From: an uncultured Oscillospiraceae bacterium | Lineage (GTDB): Bacteria; Bacillota; Clostridia; Oscillospirales; Oscillospiraceae | Direction: 5' to 3' | Length of the DNA stretch: 24,490 bases | NCBI GenBank assembly: GCA_934597535.1 | Contig: CAKTRT010000017.1 | Span: 1-24,490 of the forward strand | Part shown: piece by piece, positions 14,024-24,475 of the stretch | How positions within the stretch are numbered: position 1 is the stretch's first letter | Layout of the letters: each line of letters begins with the position of its first letter | Program-made: the position numbers and the translations under genes | The notes under the pieces: generated by a model | Seen by the model: the letters and a program-made list of their open reading frames with translations, nothing else | Databases searched by the model: none | What the model was told of the DNA's origin: nothing

Positions 14024-15808
14024 ATGTTCCGCAGCCTGCACATGAAGCTCGTGATGATCATGCTGCTGCTCGTCACCTCCCTGATGGCGGTGGTCGGCGC
14101 GTTTTTGATGACCAGCGTCACGAACTTTTATATCAACGACTTCTACGAGCAGATGAACGAAACGTTTGGCGAATCCAACGCCGCTTTCGTCAATACACTG
14201 CGCGAAGAGGCCGCGCAGGAGGACGGCGCTGCGCGCCTGCAGACCATACTCGAGGCCTCCTCCGGTACGCTGAGCATCGACTCGCGCAACCGTAACTACT
14301 ATATCCTCAACGCACAGAATGGCAAAGTGCTCGCTTCGAGCAACGACAGCGCCGACACGCTGGAGCAAACGGAAAACATCCTTGCCGCCCGCAACGGCGT
14401 AGTCGGCGACCACAGCGATCTTGCCGCAAGCTACATGGATGTGGCCATTCCCATTTCCGGCGGCAGCAACAGCTTTATCATCTATATCCGAGACAACCGC
14501 ACCACGGTCTCGTCGCTGAACTCCGAGCTGCTGTTCATCATCCTGCAGGCGCTGCTCGTCGGTCTTCTTGTTTCAGTGCTTCTCTCGTTCCTGCTGGCAA
14601 AAACGATGATCGATCCCATCGAAAAGCTGACCGAGGGCGCCGAGCGCGTCGCCGCCGGCGACTTTGACGAAACGCTTGCCGTCGAATCGACAGACGAGAT
14701 CGGCGTGCTGACCACCACGTTCAACGACATGGCGTCCGTCCTCCATTCCACGCTCGAAGCGGTGGAAAATGAGCGCAACAAGCTCGACACGCTGTTCCTC
14801 CACATGAGCGACGGCGTCGTCGCCTACGACGGCAGCGGCAAGCTCATCCACTGCAACCCGGCCGCCTGCGAGCTTTTGGATCGCACGGCGGAGAGCTGTG
14901 TCTACAGCGAGCTGTTTGAGTCTATCTGCCCATTCTCCCATGTCATCGCCATGCAGCGCAGCGACTATGTCGAAGCCGAGCTTTCCGTAGGCGAGCGCAG
15001 TGTGGAGCTTTACTTTGCGCCCTTTTCCGATGAAGAAAGCGGCGGCGTCCTGATCGTGCTGCACGATGTGACCGAGCACCGCAAGACCGAGGAGCGCCGC
15101 AAGGAGTTTGTCGCCAACGTCTCGCATGAGTTGCGCACGCCGCTGACAAACGTCCGCTCCTATGCCGAGACTATCCGCGAGGCGGGCGACGACTTGAGCC
15201 GCGAAACAGAAAACGATTTTCTTGACGTCGTCATCAGCGAAACGGATCGCATGACCCACATCGTGCAGGATCTTCTCACGCTCTCGCGGCTCGACTCCGG
15301 CCGCAGCGAGATGAATATGGCGCGCTTCCCCTTCTCCGCCGCTATTGACGCGGTGCTCCGCTCCATCGAGCTGGAAGCCCGCCGTCACGGCCACGAGCTG
15401 ACGCACGACTACAGCGAGAACCTGCCCCTCATCATGGGCGACCGCGGGCGCGTGGAGCAGGTCATGCTCAACGTGCTCGGCAACGCTGTCAAGTATACGC
15501 CCGACGGCGGCCACATTCGCGTGACCGCCGGCAGCGAGGGCGAAAACGTCTGGATGGAGGTCGCCGACGACGGCATCGGCATTCCCGAAGCCGACCGCAG
15601 CCGCATTTTCGAGCGCTTCTACCGCGTGGACAAGGCAAGATCGCGCGAATCCGGCGGCACAGGTCTCGGCCTTTCCATCGCTACCGAGATCGTCCAGCGT
15701 CACCACGGCTCGCTCACGCTCGTCGATCGCCCCGGTCCCGGCACGACGGTACGTCTCGTGCTGCCCATCACACAGCCCATCGGCGGGGAGGCGTCCCATG
15801 AAGGATAA
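14024..15808 (+). CDS. walK: WalK-like sensor histidine kinase
   Basis: At 594 residues it has the WalK layout: TM1 (about 8-31), an extracytoplasmic sensor domain (about 32-165), TM2 (about 168-190), and a HAMP linker (about 191-245, TMIDPIEKLTEGAERVAAGD). A PAS-like domain (about 255-345) and HisKA with H368 in NVSHELRTPL come next, then an HATPase domain with LNVLGNAVKYTPDGG, DDGIGIPE and GGTGLGLSIA. The cytoplasmic PAS between HAMP and HisKA is typical of WalK and helps separate it from PhoR-like kinases. AAAGGAG at 14009-14015 supports the start. The 3' end overlaps the next gene by 11 bases. All catalytic boxes are intact. Confidence 0.9.
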   Translation: MFRSLHMKLVMIMLLLVTSLMAVVGAFLMTSVTNFYINDFYEQMNETFGESNAAFVNTLREEAAQEDGAARLQTILEASSGTLSIDSRNRNYYILNAQNGKVLASSNDSADTLEQTENILAARNGVVGDHSDLAASYMDVAIPISGGSNSFIIYIRDNRTTVSSLNSELLFIILQALLVGLLVSVLLSFLLAKTMIDPIEKLTEGAERVAAGDFDETLAVESTDEIGVLTTTFNDMASVLHSTLEAVENERNKLDTLFLHMSDGVVAYDGSGKLIHCNPAACELLDRTAESCVYSELFESICPFSHVIAMQRSDYVEAELSVGERSVELYFAPFSDEESGGVLIVLHDVTEHRKTEERRKEFVANVSHELRTPLTNVRSYAETIREAGDDLSRETENDFLDVVISETDRMTHIVQDLLTLSRLDSGRSEMNMARFPFSAAIDAVLRSIELEARRHGHELTHDYSENLPLIMGDRGRVEQVMLNVLGNAVKYTPDGGHIRVTAGSEGENVWMEVADDGIGIPEADRSRIFERFYRVDKARSRESGGTGLGLSIATEIVQRHHGSLTLVDRPGPGTTVRLVLPITQPIGGEASHEG

Positions 15809-17096
15809 AAACGCCGCCCTCATCCGTCATGCGCAGAACCTTGCCATCACCGTGCTTACCCTTTCGGCGCTGTTCCTGCTGATGCAGACGCCGCTTTTTG
15901 GCGAATTCTCCGGCAAAACGCCCTATGAGCTGGTACAGGAGCTTTTCACTGACGACGCCGTCCCCGAAAGCGCTCTCACCACCGATGCGACTGAGCTGGC
16001 GCTCCCCGTCTGCGTGGTTTTCACCAGCGAATACGCCCGCTTCGGTCTGGATTCCATCACCACGCTCGACACGGAATTTGAGCAGGCAGGCGTCTATTTC
16101 AGCGAGGCGCTTGGCTCCGCCGAGACTCTTACTCCCTGTCAGCCAAACGATCTGCTCGCCGCTCTGCACGCAAGCGGTCTGTATCTCGCGCTTGAGGCCG
16201 ACACGCCGCTGAAGCTTCTTGCGAGCATTCTCGGCGTCTCCGCGCCCGATACGCCGCTGCTCCACGTCTGCCGGCTGCTGCTCGCCCCCGAGGCGGACGG
16301 CAGCGCCACGCTCTATATTCAGGATCGTGACGAGGGCTGCTTTCTGAGCCGCACAGCCGTCAGCGGCAGCGCACTCGCAGAAAGCCTTGCCGCCTTTGGC
16401 GGCAACGGCACCGACTTTGCTTTCGCTCTCTCCGGCGACTATGAGCGTCTGTCGCCCTACACCCCCATCTTCAGCGATCCGGCACAGCGCTATACGCTCT
16501 CCGCCTCAAACGCGCTGAGCGACCAGTCCGCCTTCCTGCGTCTTGCGGAATTTAATCCGCACACTACCGGCTACACCGATTCCTCCGGCACCACCGTCAT
16601 TCAGGAGGTCTACGGTACGCTGCGCATCCAGTCCGACGGCACCGTCTCTTACCAGGGTGACAGCGCCGAATCCGGCTCTCTCTACTATGTCTCCGCCGCC
16701 GATTCCGGCAAGCCCACGCTGAGTGAAATGGCCTCTGCTGCCCAAAGGCTGACCTTCACACTGCTGCGCGATCTCTGCGGCGACGCGGAGCTTTACCTCA
16801 GCGGGATCGAAAGCGGCAGCAAACGCTGCACCGTCACCTTCGATTATGTGATCGACGGCACGCCCCTGCGCTTTGCCGACGGCAGCCATGCCGCCGCCGT
16901 GATCATCGAGGGGCAGTGCATCACCGGCTTTACCCTCCACTGCCGCAGCTATACGCTCAGCGACTCTCCCGCGCTGCTGCTGCCCGTGAGGCAGGCAGCA
17001 GCCATCGCTGCCGCACGGTATCTCAATGCAGAGCTTCGCGTCTGCTATGATGACCGCGGAGCTGACACGGTCGGTGTCAGCTGGTTCAGCGCCTGA
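15798..17096 (+). CDS. YycH-like WalK accessory protein
   Basis: The 432-residue protein has one N-terminal membrane helix (about 14-31) and a large extracytoplasmic domain rich in serine, threonine and aspartate. Sequence similarity to YycH (WalH) is weak by eye. The call rests on topology, length and its place between walK and a recognisable YycI-like gene. In Bacillus, YycH and YycI bind WalK at the membrane and restrain it. The ATG at 15798 lies within the walK end, with GGGGAGG at 15785-15791, so translation is coupled. No enzyme motif is visible. The alternative is an unrelated lineage-specific sensor partner. Confidence 0.68.
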   Translation: MKDKNAALIRHAQNLAITVLTLSALFLLMQTPLFGEFSGKTPYELVQELFTDDAVPESALTTDATELALPVCVVFTSEYARFGLDSITTLDTEFEQAGVYFSEALGSAETLTPCQPNDLLAALHASGLYLALEADTPLKLLASILGVSAPDTPLLHVCRLLLAPEADGSATLYIQDRDEGCFLSRTAVSGSALAESLAAFGGNGTDFAFALSGDYERLSPYTPIFSDPAQRYTLSASNALSDQSAFLRLAEFNPHTTGYTDSSGTTVIQEVYGTLRIQSDGTVSYQGDSAESGSLYYVSAADSGKPTLSEMASAAQRLTFTLLRDLCGDAELYLSGIESGSKRCTVTFDYVIDGTPLRFADGSHAAAVIIEGQCITGFTLHCRSYTLSDSPALLLPVRQAAAIAAARYLNAELRVCYDDRGADTVGVSWFSA

Positions 17097-17132
17097 TCTT
17101 CCCCTCTACCTGCACGGAAAGGAGCCCGCTCC

Positions 17133-17930
17133 ATGAAGACCTCACGGCTGAAAAACATCGTGATCGTGATATTGCTGCTGGTCAATGCGTTTCTGCTCGT
17201 CCTCCTGCTCAGCCGCCGTGCCGAGCAGCGCGCCGCCTACGAGCGCTCGGTCGATCAGCTCGTTGCCCTCTTTGGCGCAAACGGCGTCGTGCTCGATCCC
17301 GCCGTTCTTCCAGCGGACAGCGCGTTCCTCTCCGCCGCGCTCGACAGGGATGCGAATCAGGAAACCGCCTTTGCTTCAGCGCTGCTTGGCACAGCCAGCG
17401 TCTCCGATTCCGGCGGCGGCGTGTGCCTATACACCGGTGAGTACGGCCAGTGCTCCATTCGCGCGGGCGGCGCGGTGGAGAGCGCTCTTTCCCGTCCCGT
17501 GGAAGATCCCGATGCCTTTTGCCGCAGCCTGTTCAAGGCCTTTGGCTATACGCTCACCCGCTCCCAGCTCGCAAATGGCAGCGGCACTGTATCCGGCACG
17601 CGCACCACTGCCTCCTCCCCCGTCTTTAATGCCTCGCTGACGCTCAGCTTCTCCTCCGGCAATCTTACATCCGTTTCCGGGATTTTCCTCTCCTCCCTTA
17701 CTGAGGGCCGCCGTTCCGACGGCATTGACGCGCTCACCGCGCTCGTTCAGTTCCTCGATTACCGCTCCGCCTCCGGCCTTGTCTGCACACAGATCCTTTC
17801 TGTCGAAAGCGGTTATCTTCTCCAGTCCTCCGCACCATCTCCGCTGCGGCTTCTGCCCGTATGGCGCATCACCACGGATGTCAACAGTTATTATGTGAAC
17901 TGCAAGACCGGCGAGATCACGCGGGAATAA
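17133..17930 (+). CDS. YycI-like WalK accessory protein
   Basis: The 265-residue protein starts MKTSRLKNIVIVILLLVNAF, the same pattern as YycI proteins (short basic N-terminus, then a membrane helix at about 8-28). It ends LPVWRITTDVNSYYVNCKTGEI, the YycI-type closing motif. The middle is an extracytoplasmic domain. YycI pairs with YycH to control WalK activity in Bacillus. AAAGGAG at 17118-17124 gives the start. It closes the walRK operon; the metallo-hydrolase gene yycJ and htrA that follow in Bacillus are absent here. Confidence 0.8.
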   Translation: MKTSRLKNIVIVILLLVNAFLLVLLLSRRAEQRAAYERSVDQLVALFGANGVVLDPAVLPADSAFLSAALDRDANQETAFASALLGTASVSDSGGGVCLYTGEYGQCSIRAGGAVESALSRPVEDPDAFCRSLFKAFGYTLTRSQLANGSGTVSGTRTTASSPVFNASLTLSFSSGNLTSVSGIFLSSLTEGRRSDGIDALTALVQFLDYRSASGLVCTQILSVESGYLLQSSAPSPLRLLPVWRITTDVNSYYVNCKTGEITRE

Positions 17931-17969
17931 TTGTTTTTGCCGATTTCCGGAAATTTTTCCAGCGTGGGA

Positions 17970-17997
17970 TTGCTTTTTCTGTTTTTTTTGGTATACT
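17970..17997 (+). promoter_or_regulatory. Sigma-A-type promoter for murA
   Basis: TTGCTT (17970-17975) and TATACT (17992-17997) are 16 bases apart. The intervening spacer is T-rich. It lies in the 152-base gap after the yycI-like gene, so murA can be transcribed apart from walRK. Confidence 0.65.
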
Positions 17998-18082
17998 GTT
18001 GATGTATTATGTGAATACCATGAGCAGGCGGATCTTCCCCTGCCATTTCAAAACAGCTATTGCCTTTTTTTAAGGAGTTTTT

Positions 18083-19375
18083 ATGACAAAATATATCGTG
18101 GAGGGCGGGCACCCGCTCTTTGGTGAGGTTCGCGTGAGCGGCGCGAAAAACGCTGCCGTCGCCATCATCCCCGCCGCACTTCTGGTCGATGGCGTCTGCC
18201 GCATCGAAAATATCCCCCAGATCTCCGACGTGACTGCCCTGCTCAAGATTTTAGAGCAGCTGGGCGCCAATGTCCGCTTCCTCAACCGCAGCGATGTGGA
18301 GATCGACTGCCGCCATATCGTCACCACGCAGGTCTCGCAGGAGCTGGCACATAAGATCCGCGCCTCCTATTATCTCATCGGCGCGCTGCTTGGTCGTTTC
18401 GGCGAGGCCGAGGTTTCCATGCCCGGCGGCTGCAATTTCGGCGGTGTGCGCCCCATCGATCAGCACGTCAAGGGCTTTGCCGCCATGGGCGCCGAGGTGC
18501 GCGAAGGCGACTTTATCTGTGCCAGAGCTACGGGCGGCCGCATGAAGGGTGCAAACGTCTATCTCGATGTGGTCTCTGTGGGCGCAACAATGAACATTAT
18601 GATGGCTGCCGCGCTGGCTGACGGCACCACTGTCATTGAAAATGCCGCCAAGGAACCGCACATCGTTGATCTTGCCAACTTCCTCAACTCCATGGGTGCG
18701 AACATCAAGGGCGCCGGCACTGACACGATCCGTATTTTCGGCGTGGACAAGCTCCACGGCGGCACCTATGCCATCATCCCCGACCAGATCGAGGCCGGCA
18801 CCTATATGGCGGCAGTCGCCGCCTGCGGCGGGCAGGTGCTCGTGCGCGGCATCATCCCCAAGCATATGGACTGTATCACCGCCAAGCTGCAGGAGATGGG
18901 CGTGCAGGTCGAGGAGCAGGACGATACCCTGCTCGTCCGCCGTGCGGATCGCCTGCGCCGTACTAACGTCAAAACGCTTCCCTACCCCGGCTTCCCGACC
19001 GACATGCAACCGCAGATCACCGTTGCGCTCTGCCTTGCCGAGGGAACAAGCATCGTCACCGAGGGCGTGTGGGACAACCGCTACCGTTATGTCGGCGAGC
19101 TGACGCGCATGGGCGCACAGATCCGCGTGGAGGGCCGCACTGCCGTAGTCGAAGGGGTGGAGCACCTGACCGGTGCAAGCGTGCAGGCCTATGACCTCCG
19201 CGCAGGCGCGGCTATGGTCATCGCTGCGCTTGCTGCGGAAGGTGCGAGCGAGGTCACAAACATTCATTATATCGAGCGCGGCTATGAGGACATTGTCGGC
19301 AAGCTCCGCGGGCTTGGCGCAAAAATCGACTGCGTCGAATGCGAAGAACCCTCTGAAATCCGCCAGATCGGCTGA
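18083..19375 (+). CDS. murA: UDP-N-acetylglucosamine 1-carboxyvinyltransferase
   Basis: MurA adds enolpyruvate from PEP to UDP-GlcNAc, the first committed step of peptidoglycan synthesis. It is 430 residues long, near the usual 420. Catalytic K22 lies in GAKNA and R93 in KIRASYYLIGALLGRFG. C117 in PGGCNFGGVRPID is the residue attacked by fosfomycin. DLRAGAAMVIAAL near the C-terminus carries the conserved arginine. AAGGAG at 18072-18077 precedes the ATG. Firmicutes often have two murA paralogues; only this one is visible. Its place beside the WalRK operon fits cell-wall control. The intact cysteine predicts fosfomycin sensitivity of the enzyme itself. Confidence 0.96.
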   Translation: MTKYIVEGGHPLFGEVRVSGAKNAAVAIIPAALLVDGVCRIENIPQISDVTALLKILEQLGANVRFLNRSDVEIDCRHIVTTQVSQELAHKIRASYYLIGALLGRFGEAEVSMPGGCNFGGVRPIDQHVKGFAAMGAEVREGDFICARATGGRMKGANVYLDVVSVGATMNIMMAAALADGTTVIENAAKEPHIVDLANFLNSMGANIKGAGTDTIRIFGVDKLHGGTYAIIPDQIEAGTYMAAVAACGGQVLVRGIIPKHMDCITAKLQEMGVQVEEQDDTLLVRRADRLRRTNVKTLPYPGFPTDMQPQITVALCLAEGTSIVTEGVWDNRYRYVGELTRMGAQIRVEGRTAVVEGVEHLTGASVQAYDLRAGAAMVIAALAAEGASEVTNIHYIERGYEDIVGKLRGLGAKIDCVECEEPSEIRQIG

Positions 19376-19382
19376 TTCAGTC

Positions 19383-19418
19383 AAAAAAACGCCTTGCCGC
19401 GGCAAGGCGTTTTTCTTT
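19383..19418. terminator. Bidirectional-looking terminator after murA
   Basis: ACGCCTTGCC (19389-19398) pairs with GGCAAGGCGT (19401-19410). A-run 19383-19389 and TTTTTCTTTT (19410-19419) flank the stem. It ends the murA transcript; the next gene starts 13 bases later, so its ribosome-binding site abuts the terminator. Confidence 0.9.
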
Positions 19419-19431
19419 TGGAGAGGATATT

Positions 19432-20436
19432 ATGTACACCAATATCTACGTCCCTTCCCTGCCGCAAGAGCTTCTCGCCATGGCGGAAACGCCCGTGATG
19501 CGGCGTTTACAGCGCGTCGGCATGCACTGCGGCTGCGAATACACAGCCTATCCCATCTACCGTGACACGCTTGCGCCCTACTCGCGCTATATGCACTCGC
19601 TCGGCACGGCGGCGCTCGTCTGGCGCTTTACCGGCGAACTGAAGCAGGCTGCCGCCGGGCTGCTCCATGATATCGCAACGCCCGCCTTCGCCCATGTGGT
19701 AGACTTTCTCAACGGCGATCATCTCCGTCAGGAATCAACCGAAAGCCGCACCCACTCAATGATCGCCTCTTCTCCCGAGCTGATGGCGCTGCTTGCGCGC
19801 AGTGGTCTGGCGCTCGACGATGTGGATGACTATCACCGTTACCCCATCGCCGACAACGACTCTCCCCGCCTCTCTGCCGACCGGCTGGAGTATACGCTTG
19901 GCAACGCGCGTCTCGTCTTTCACTGTCCGGAAACGGAGCTGAAGCGCATTTTTGATGACATCTTTGTCGGCAAAAACGAAGAAAACGTCGATGAACTCTG
20001 TTTTGCGCACTCGGAAATTGCCGACACTTTTACCCGGCTCTCCCTACAGCAGTCCCGCTGGTTCGTCAGCGACGACGACCGTTTCAGCATGCAGTACCTC
20101 GCCGAACTCCTGCACGATGCGTTGTCTGCCGGCATCCTCACGATGAACGACCTCTACACCGACGAGCAAACAGTCATCGCCCGCCTGCTCAGCGTCCCCG
20201 CGCTCGCTGCACGCTGGCAGGACTACCGCCGCATCACCGGCACACAGTCAGGCATGCAAAAGCCGAACGGTTCTTATGCCGTCAAGGTCGCTGCAAAAAA
20301 GCGCAGCATCGACCCGCTGGTACAGACGAGCGACGGTCTTCAGCGTTTCACCGCGATCCATGCCGACTATGCGGCAAAGCTCGCCGCTTTCCGCGCAGAT
20401 GATTTTGAGCGCTGGGTCTGGGCAAACTATGAGTAA
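19432..20436 (+). CDS. HD-domain phosphohydrolase (SAMHD1/dGTPase-like branch)
   Basis: The 334-residue protein has the full HD metal set: H55 in SRYMHSLGTA, H79 and D80 in AGLLHDIATPAFAH, and a later D150 in SADRLEYT. H88 is also conserved. The order and spacing match the branch that includes dGTPases and SAMHD1-like enzymes. The actual substrate in this clade is unknown. GGAGAGGA sits at about 19420-19427 before the ATG, within the region just after the murA terminator. No promoter is visible between that terminator and the gene, so expression may depend on read-through. A strong terminator follows. Confidence 0.85.
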   Translation: MYTNIYVPSLPQELLAMAETPVMRRLQRVGMHCGCEYTAYPIYRDTLAPYSRYMHSLGTAALVWRFTGELKQAAAGLLHDIATPAFAHVVDFLNGDHLRQESTESRTHSMIASSPELMALLARSGLALDDVDDYHRYPIADNDSPRLSADRLEYTLGNARLVFHCPETELKRIFDDIFVGKNEENVDELCFAHSEIADTFTRLSLQQSRWFVSDDDRFSMQYLAELLHDALSAGILTMNDLYTDEQTVIARLLSVPALAARWQDYRRITGTQSGMQKPNGSYAVKVAAKKRSIDPLVQTSDGLQRFTAIHADYAAKLAAFRADDFERWVWANYE

Positions 20437-20471
20437 AATGAGGGTGAAGCCAATGGCTTTACCCTCATTTT
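20435..20471 (+). terminator. Rho-independent terminator after the HD-domain gene
   Basis: AAAATGAGGGTGAAGCC (20435-20451) pairs with GGCTTTACCCTCATTTT (20455-20471) around AAT, a 17-base stem with one G-U pair. The stem begins inside the stop codon of the HD gene. Confidence 0.85.
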
Positions 20472-20486
20472 CAACTTCTGGGCACA

Positions 20487-20520
20487 AAAAAGCAGCAGGT
20501 CTTGCGACCTGCTGCTTTTT
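20487..20520. terminator. Bidirectional terminator for tuf (minus) and HD gene (plus)
   Basis: AAAAAGCAGCAGGTC (20487-20501) and GACCTGCTGCTTTTT (20506-20520) form a perfect 15-base stem around TTGC. Five or more T follow the stem on each strand. It lies between convergent genes, 32 bases after the tuf stop. Confidence 0.93.
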
Positions 20521-20551
20521 CCAGTCTTTTGGTGACCCCTCAGTGGATCAA

Positions 20552-21802
20552 TCAGACCTCAGTCTCGATGACAACGCCGGAACCGACGGTACGACCGCCT
20601 TCACGAATAGCGAAGCGGAGACCCTTCTCGATAGCGATCGGGGTGATCAGCTCGACCTTCATGTCAACGTTATCGCCGGGCATGCACATCTCGGTGCCTT
20701 CGGGCAGGGTGATGACGCCGGTAACGTCGGTGGTACGGAAATAGAACTGGGGACGATAGTTGTTGAAGAACGGGGTGTGACGGCCGCCTTCGTCCTTGGT
20801 CAGAACGTAGACCTGGCCAACGAACTTGGTGAGGGGGTGAATGGAACCGGGCTTGGACAGAACCTGACCGCGCTCGATCTCATTCTTGGCAACACCGCGG
20901 AGCAGGGTACCGATGTTATCACCAGCCTCGGCGTAGTCGAGCAGCTTGTGGAACATTTCGATACCGGTAACGACGGTCTTGCGCTTCTCGTCGCTGAGAC
21001 CAACGATCTCAACTTCCTCGCCGAGCTTGAGCTGACCACGCTCGACACGGCCGGTAGCGACGGTGCCGCGGCCGGAGATCGTGAAGACGTCCTCAACGGG
21101 CATCAGGAAGGGCATGTCGGCCTTACGGTCGGGAGTGGGGATCCAGGTGTCAACAGCGTCCATGAGCTCCTGGATGCACTTGTACTCGGGAGCGGCCATA
21201 TCCTTGGACTCGGAGATCAGCGCGTTCAGCGCGGAACCGCGGATGATCGGGGTGTCGTCGCCGGGGAAGCCGTAGAAGTCGAGCATCTCGCGGACTTCCA
21301 TCTCGACCAGCTCGAGCAGTTCTTCATCATCGACCTGATCGCACTTGTTCAGGAAAACGAGAACGGAGGGCACGTTGACCTGACGGGCAAGCAGCAGATG
21401 CTCGCGGGTCTGAGCCATGGGGCCGTCGGAAGCGGCGATAACAAGGATCGCGCCGTCCATCTGAGCGGCACCGGTGATCATGTTCTTGATATAGTCCGCG
21501 TGGCCCGGGCAGTCGACGTGAGCATAGTGACGGCCCTTGATCTCGCCGTCCTCGCCGGTCTTGTAGTTGTGGCCCTGACGGTCGAAGGTCTGATACTCAA
21601 CGTGAGCGGTGTTGATGGTGATGCCGCGCTCGCGCTCTTCCGGAGCCTTATCGATGGAGCTGTAGTCAGTGTACTCAGCGCCGCCCTCAAGAGCGAGATA
21701 CTTGGTGATCGCAGCGGTCAGGGTGGTCTTACCATGGTCGATATGACCGATGGTACCAATGTTTACGTGGGGCTTATTGCGCTCAAATTTCTGCTTAGCC
21801 AT
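20552..21802 (-). CDS. tuf: Elongation factor Tu
   Basis: EF-Tu carries aminoacyl-tRNA to the ribosome as a GTP complex. The GTPase motifs are G1 GHIDHGKTT (19-27), switch I ERERGITI (57-63), G3 DCPGHADY (about 97-104) and G4 NKCD. At 416 residues it is about 16 longer than the typical 395-400. The excess is an insertion at about 73-90 (21533-21586), rich in glycine and charge, between QT and [16 protein letters not shown] before the ATG at 21802 supports the start. It is the last gene of the str operon here, after fusA, and also has its own internal promoter. Both GTPase and tRNA-binding domains are complete. Confidence 0.97.
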   Translation of the reverse strand: MAKQKFERNKPHVNIGTIGHIDHGKTTLTAAITKYLALEGGAEYTDYSSIDKAPEERERGITINTAHVEYQTFDRQGHNYKTGEDGEIKGRHYAHVDCPGHADYIKNMITGAAQMDGAILVIAASDGPMAQTREHLLLARQVNVPSVLVFLNKCDQVDDEELLELVEMEVREMLDFYGFPGDDTPIIRGSALNALISESKDMAAPEYKCIQELMDAVDTWIPTPDRKADMPFLMPVEDVFTISGRGTVATGRVERGQLKLGEEVEIVGLSDEKRKTVVTGIEMFHKLLDYAEAGDNIGTLLRGVAKNEIERGQVLSKPGSIHPLTKFVGQVYVLTKDEGGRHTPFFNNYRPQFYFRTTDVTGVITLPEGTEMCMPGDNVDMKVELITPIAIEKGLRFAIREGGRTVGSGVVIETEV

Positions 21803-21839
21803 TAGAGTGATCCTCCTGTAATCGAATTTTCGTTGTTTT

Positions 21840-21863
21840 CCGATGTCATTTGATTAACATCGG
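21840..21863. promoter_or_regulatory. Inverted repeat at the tuf transcription start
   Basis: CCGATGT (21840-21846) and ACATCGG (21857-21863) form a 7-base stem with a 10-base loop. It lies just downstream of the tuf -10 box, so it would be at the 5' end of the tuf mRNA, as a leader stem or operator. Confidence 0.45.
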
Positions 21864-21864
21864 T

Positions 21865-21893
21865 ATTTTACAGTAAATTCCGGTATTTTGCAA
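21865..21893 (-). promoter_or_regulatory. Internal promoter for tuf in the fusA-tuf gap
   Basis: On the minus strand TTGCAA (21888-21893) and TAAAAT (21865-21870) are 17 bases apart in the 102-base gap after fusA. A small hairpin GGTATT/AATACC (21882-21897) overlaps the -35. It would let tuf be made in excess over fusA. Confidence 0.65.
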
Positions 21894-21904
21894 TACCCTT
21901 TTTC

Positions 21905-23989
<2,085 letters not shown>

Positions 23990-24004
23990 ACTTTACTCCT
24001 TGCC

Positions 24005-24475
24005 TTACCAGCGGAAGTGGGCGAATGCCTTGTTGGATTCGGCCATCTTGTGCGTGTCTTCGCGCTTCTTCACGGCGCTGCCGGTGTTGTTGGCGGCGTC
24101 CATGATCTCACCAGCCAGGCGCTCAGCCATGGTGCGCTCGCCGCGGCTGCGGGCATAAGCGGTCAGCCAGCGCAGCCCCAAGGTCTGACGGCGCGCGGGG
24201 CGAACCTCCATAGGCACCTGATAGGTGGCGCCGCCGACACGGCGGGACTTGGTCTCCAGGCTCGGCATAATATTTTCCATAGCCTGATTAAAAACGTCGA
24301 GAGGCTCGTTGCCGGTCTTGTCCTTGATCATATCAAAGGCGCCGTAAACGACCTTCTGGGCGACGCCCTTCTTGCCGTCGAGCATGATGCTGTTGACAAG
24401 CTTGGTCACCAGAACGCTGTTGTACATAGGATCGGGCAGAACTTCTCTCTTGGGAACATTACCTCTTCTGGGCAC
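24005..24475 (-). CDS. rpsG: 30S ribosomal protein S7
   Basis: S7 is a primary 16S rRNA-binding protein that nucleates the 3' major (head) domain. At 156 residues it is the usual length. It begins [15 protein letters not shown] and has the conserved [32 protein letters not shown] and [19 protein letters not shown] stretches. It starts with GTG at 24475, preceded by AAGGAGGG at 24483-24490, right at the window edge. rpsL is expected just outside. Confidence 0.97.
   Translation of the reverse strand: MPRRGNVPKREVLPDPMYNSVLVTKLVNSIMLDGKKGVAQKVVYGAFDMIKDKTGNEPLDVFNQAMENIMPSLETKSRRVGGATYQVPMEVRPARRQTLGLRWLTAYARSRGERTMAERLAGEIMDAANNTGSAVKKREDTHKMAESNKAFAHFRW

Noticed and set aside
17949..17958. 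TTTCCGGAAA-like palindrome before a T-run as a terminator for the walRK operon
   Set aside because: With no room for a loop the stem would be at most three pairs; not a credible terminator.
17861..18073. A 70-residue plus-strand open frame between the yycI-like gene and murA
   Set aside because: It overlaps the end of the yycI-like gene and the murA promoter, and has no ribosome-binding site.
20276..21805. A 509-residue plus-strand open frame opposite tuf
   Set aside because: It is the antisense of EF-Tu, whose codon choice leaves the opposite strand open; the protein looks like no known family.
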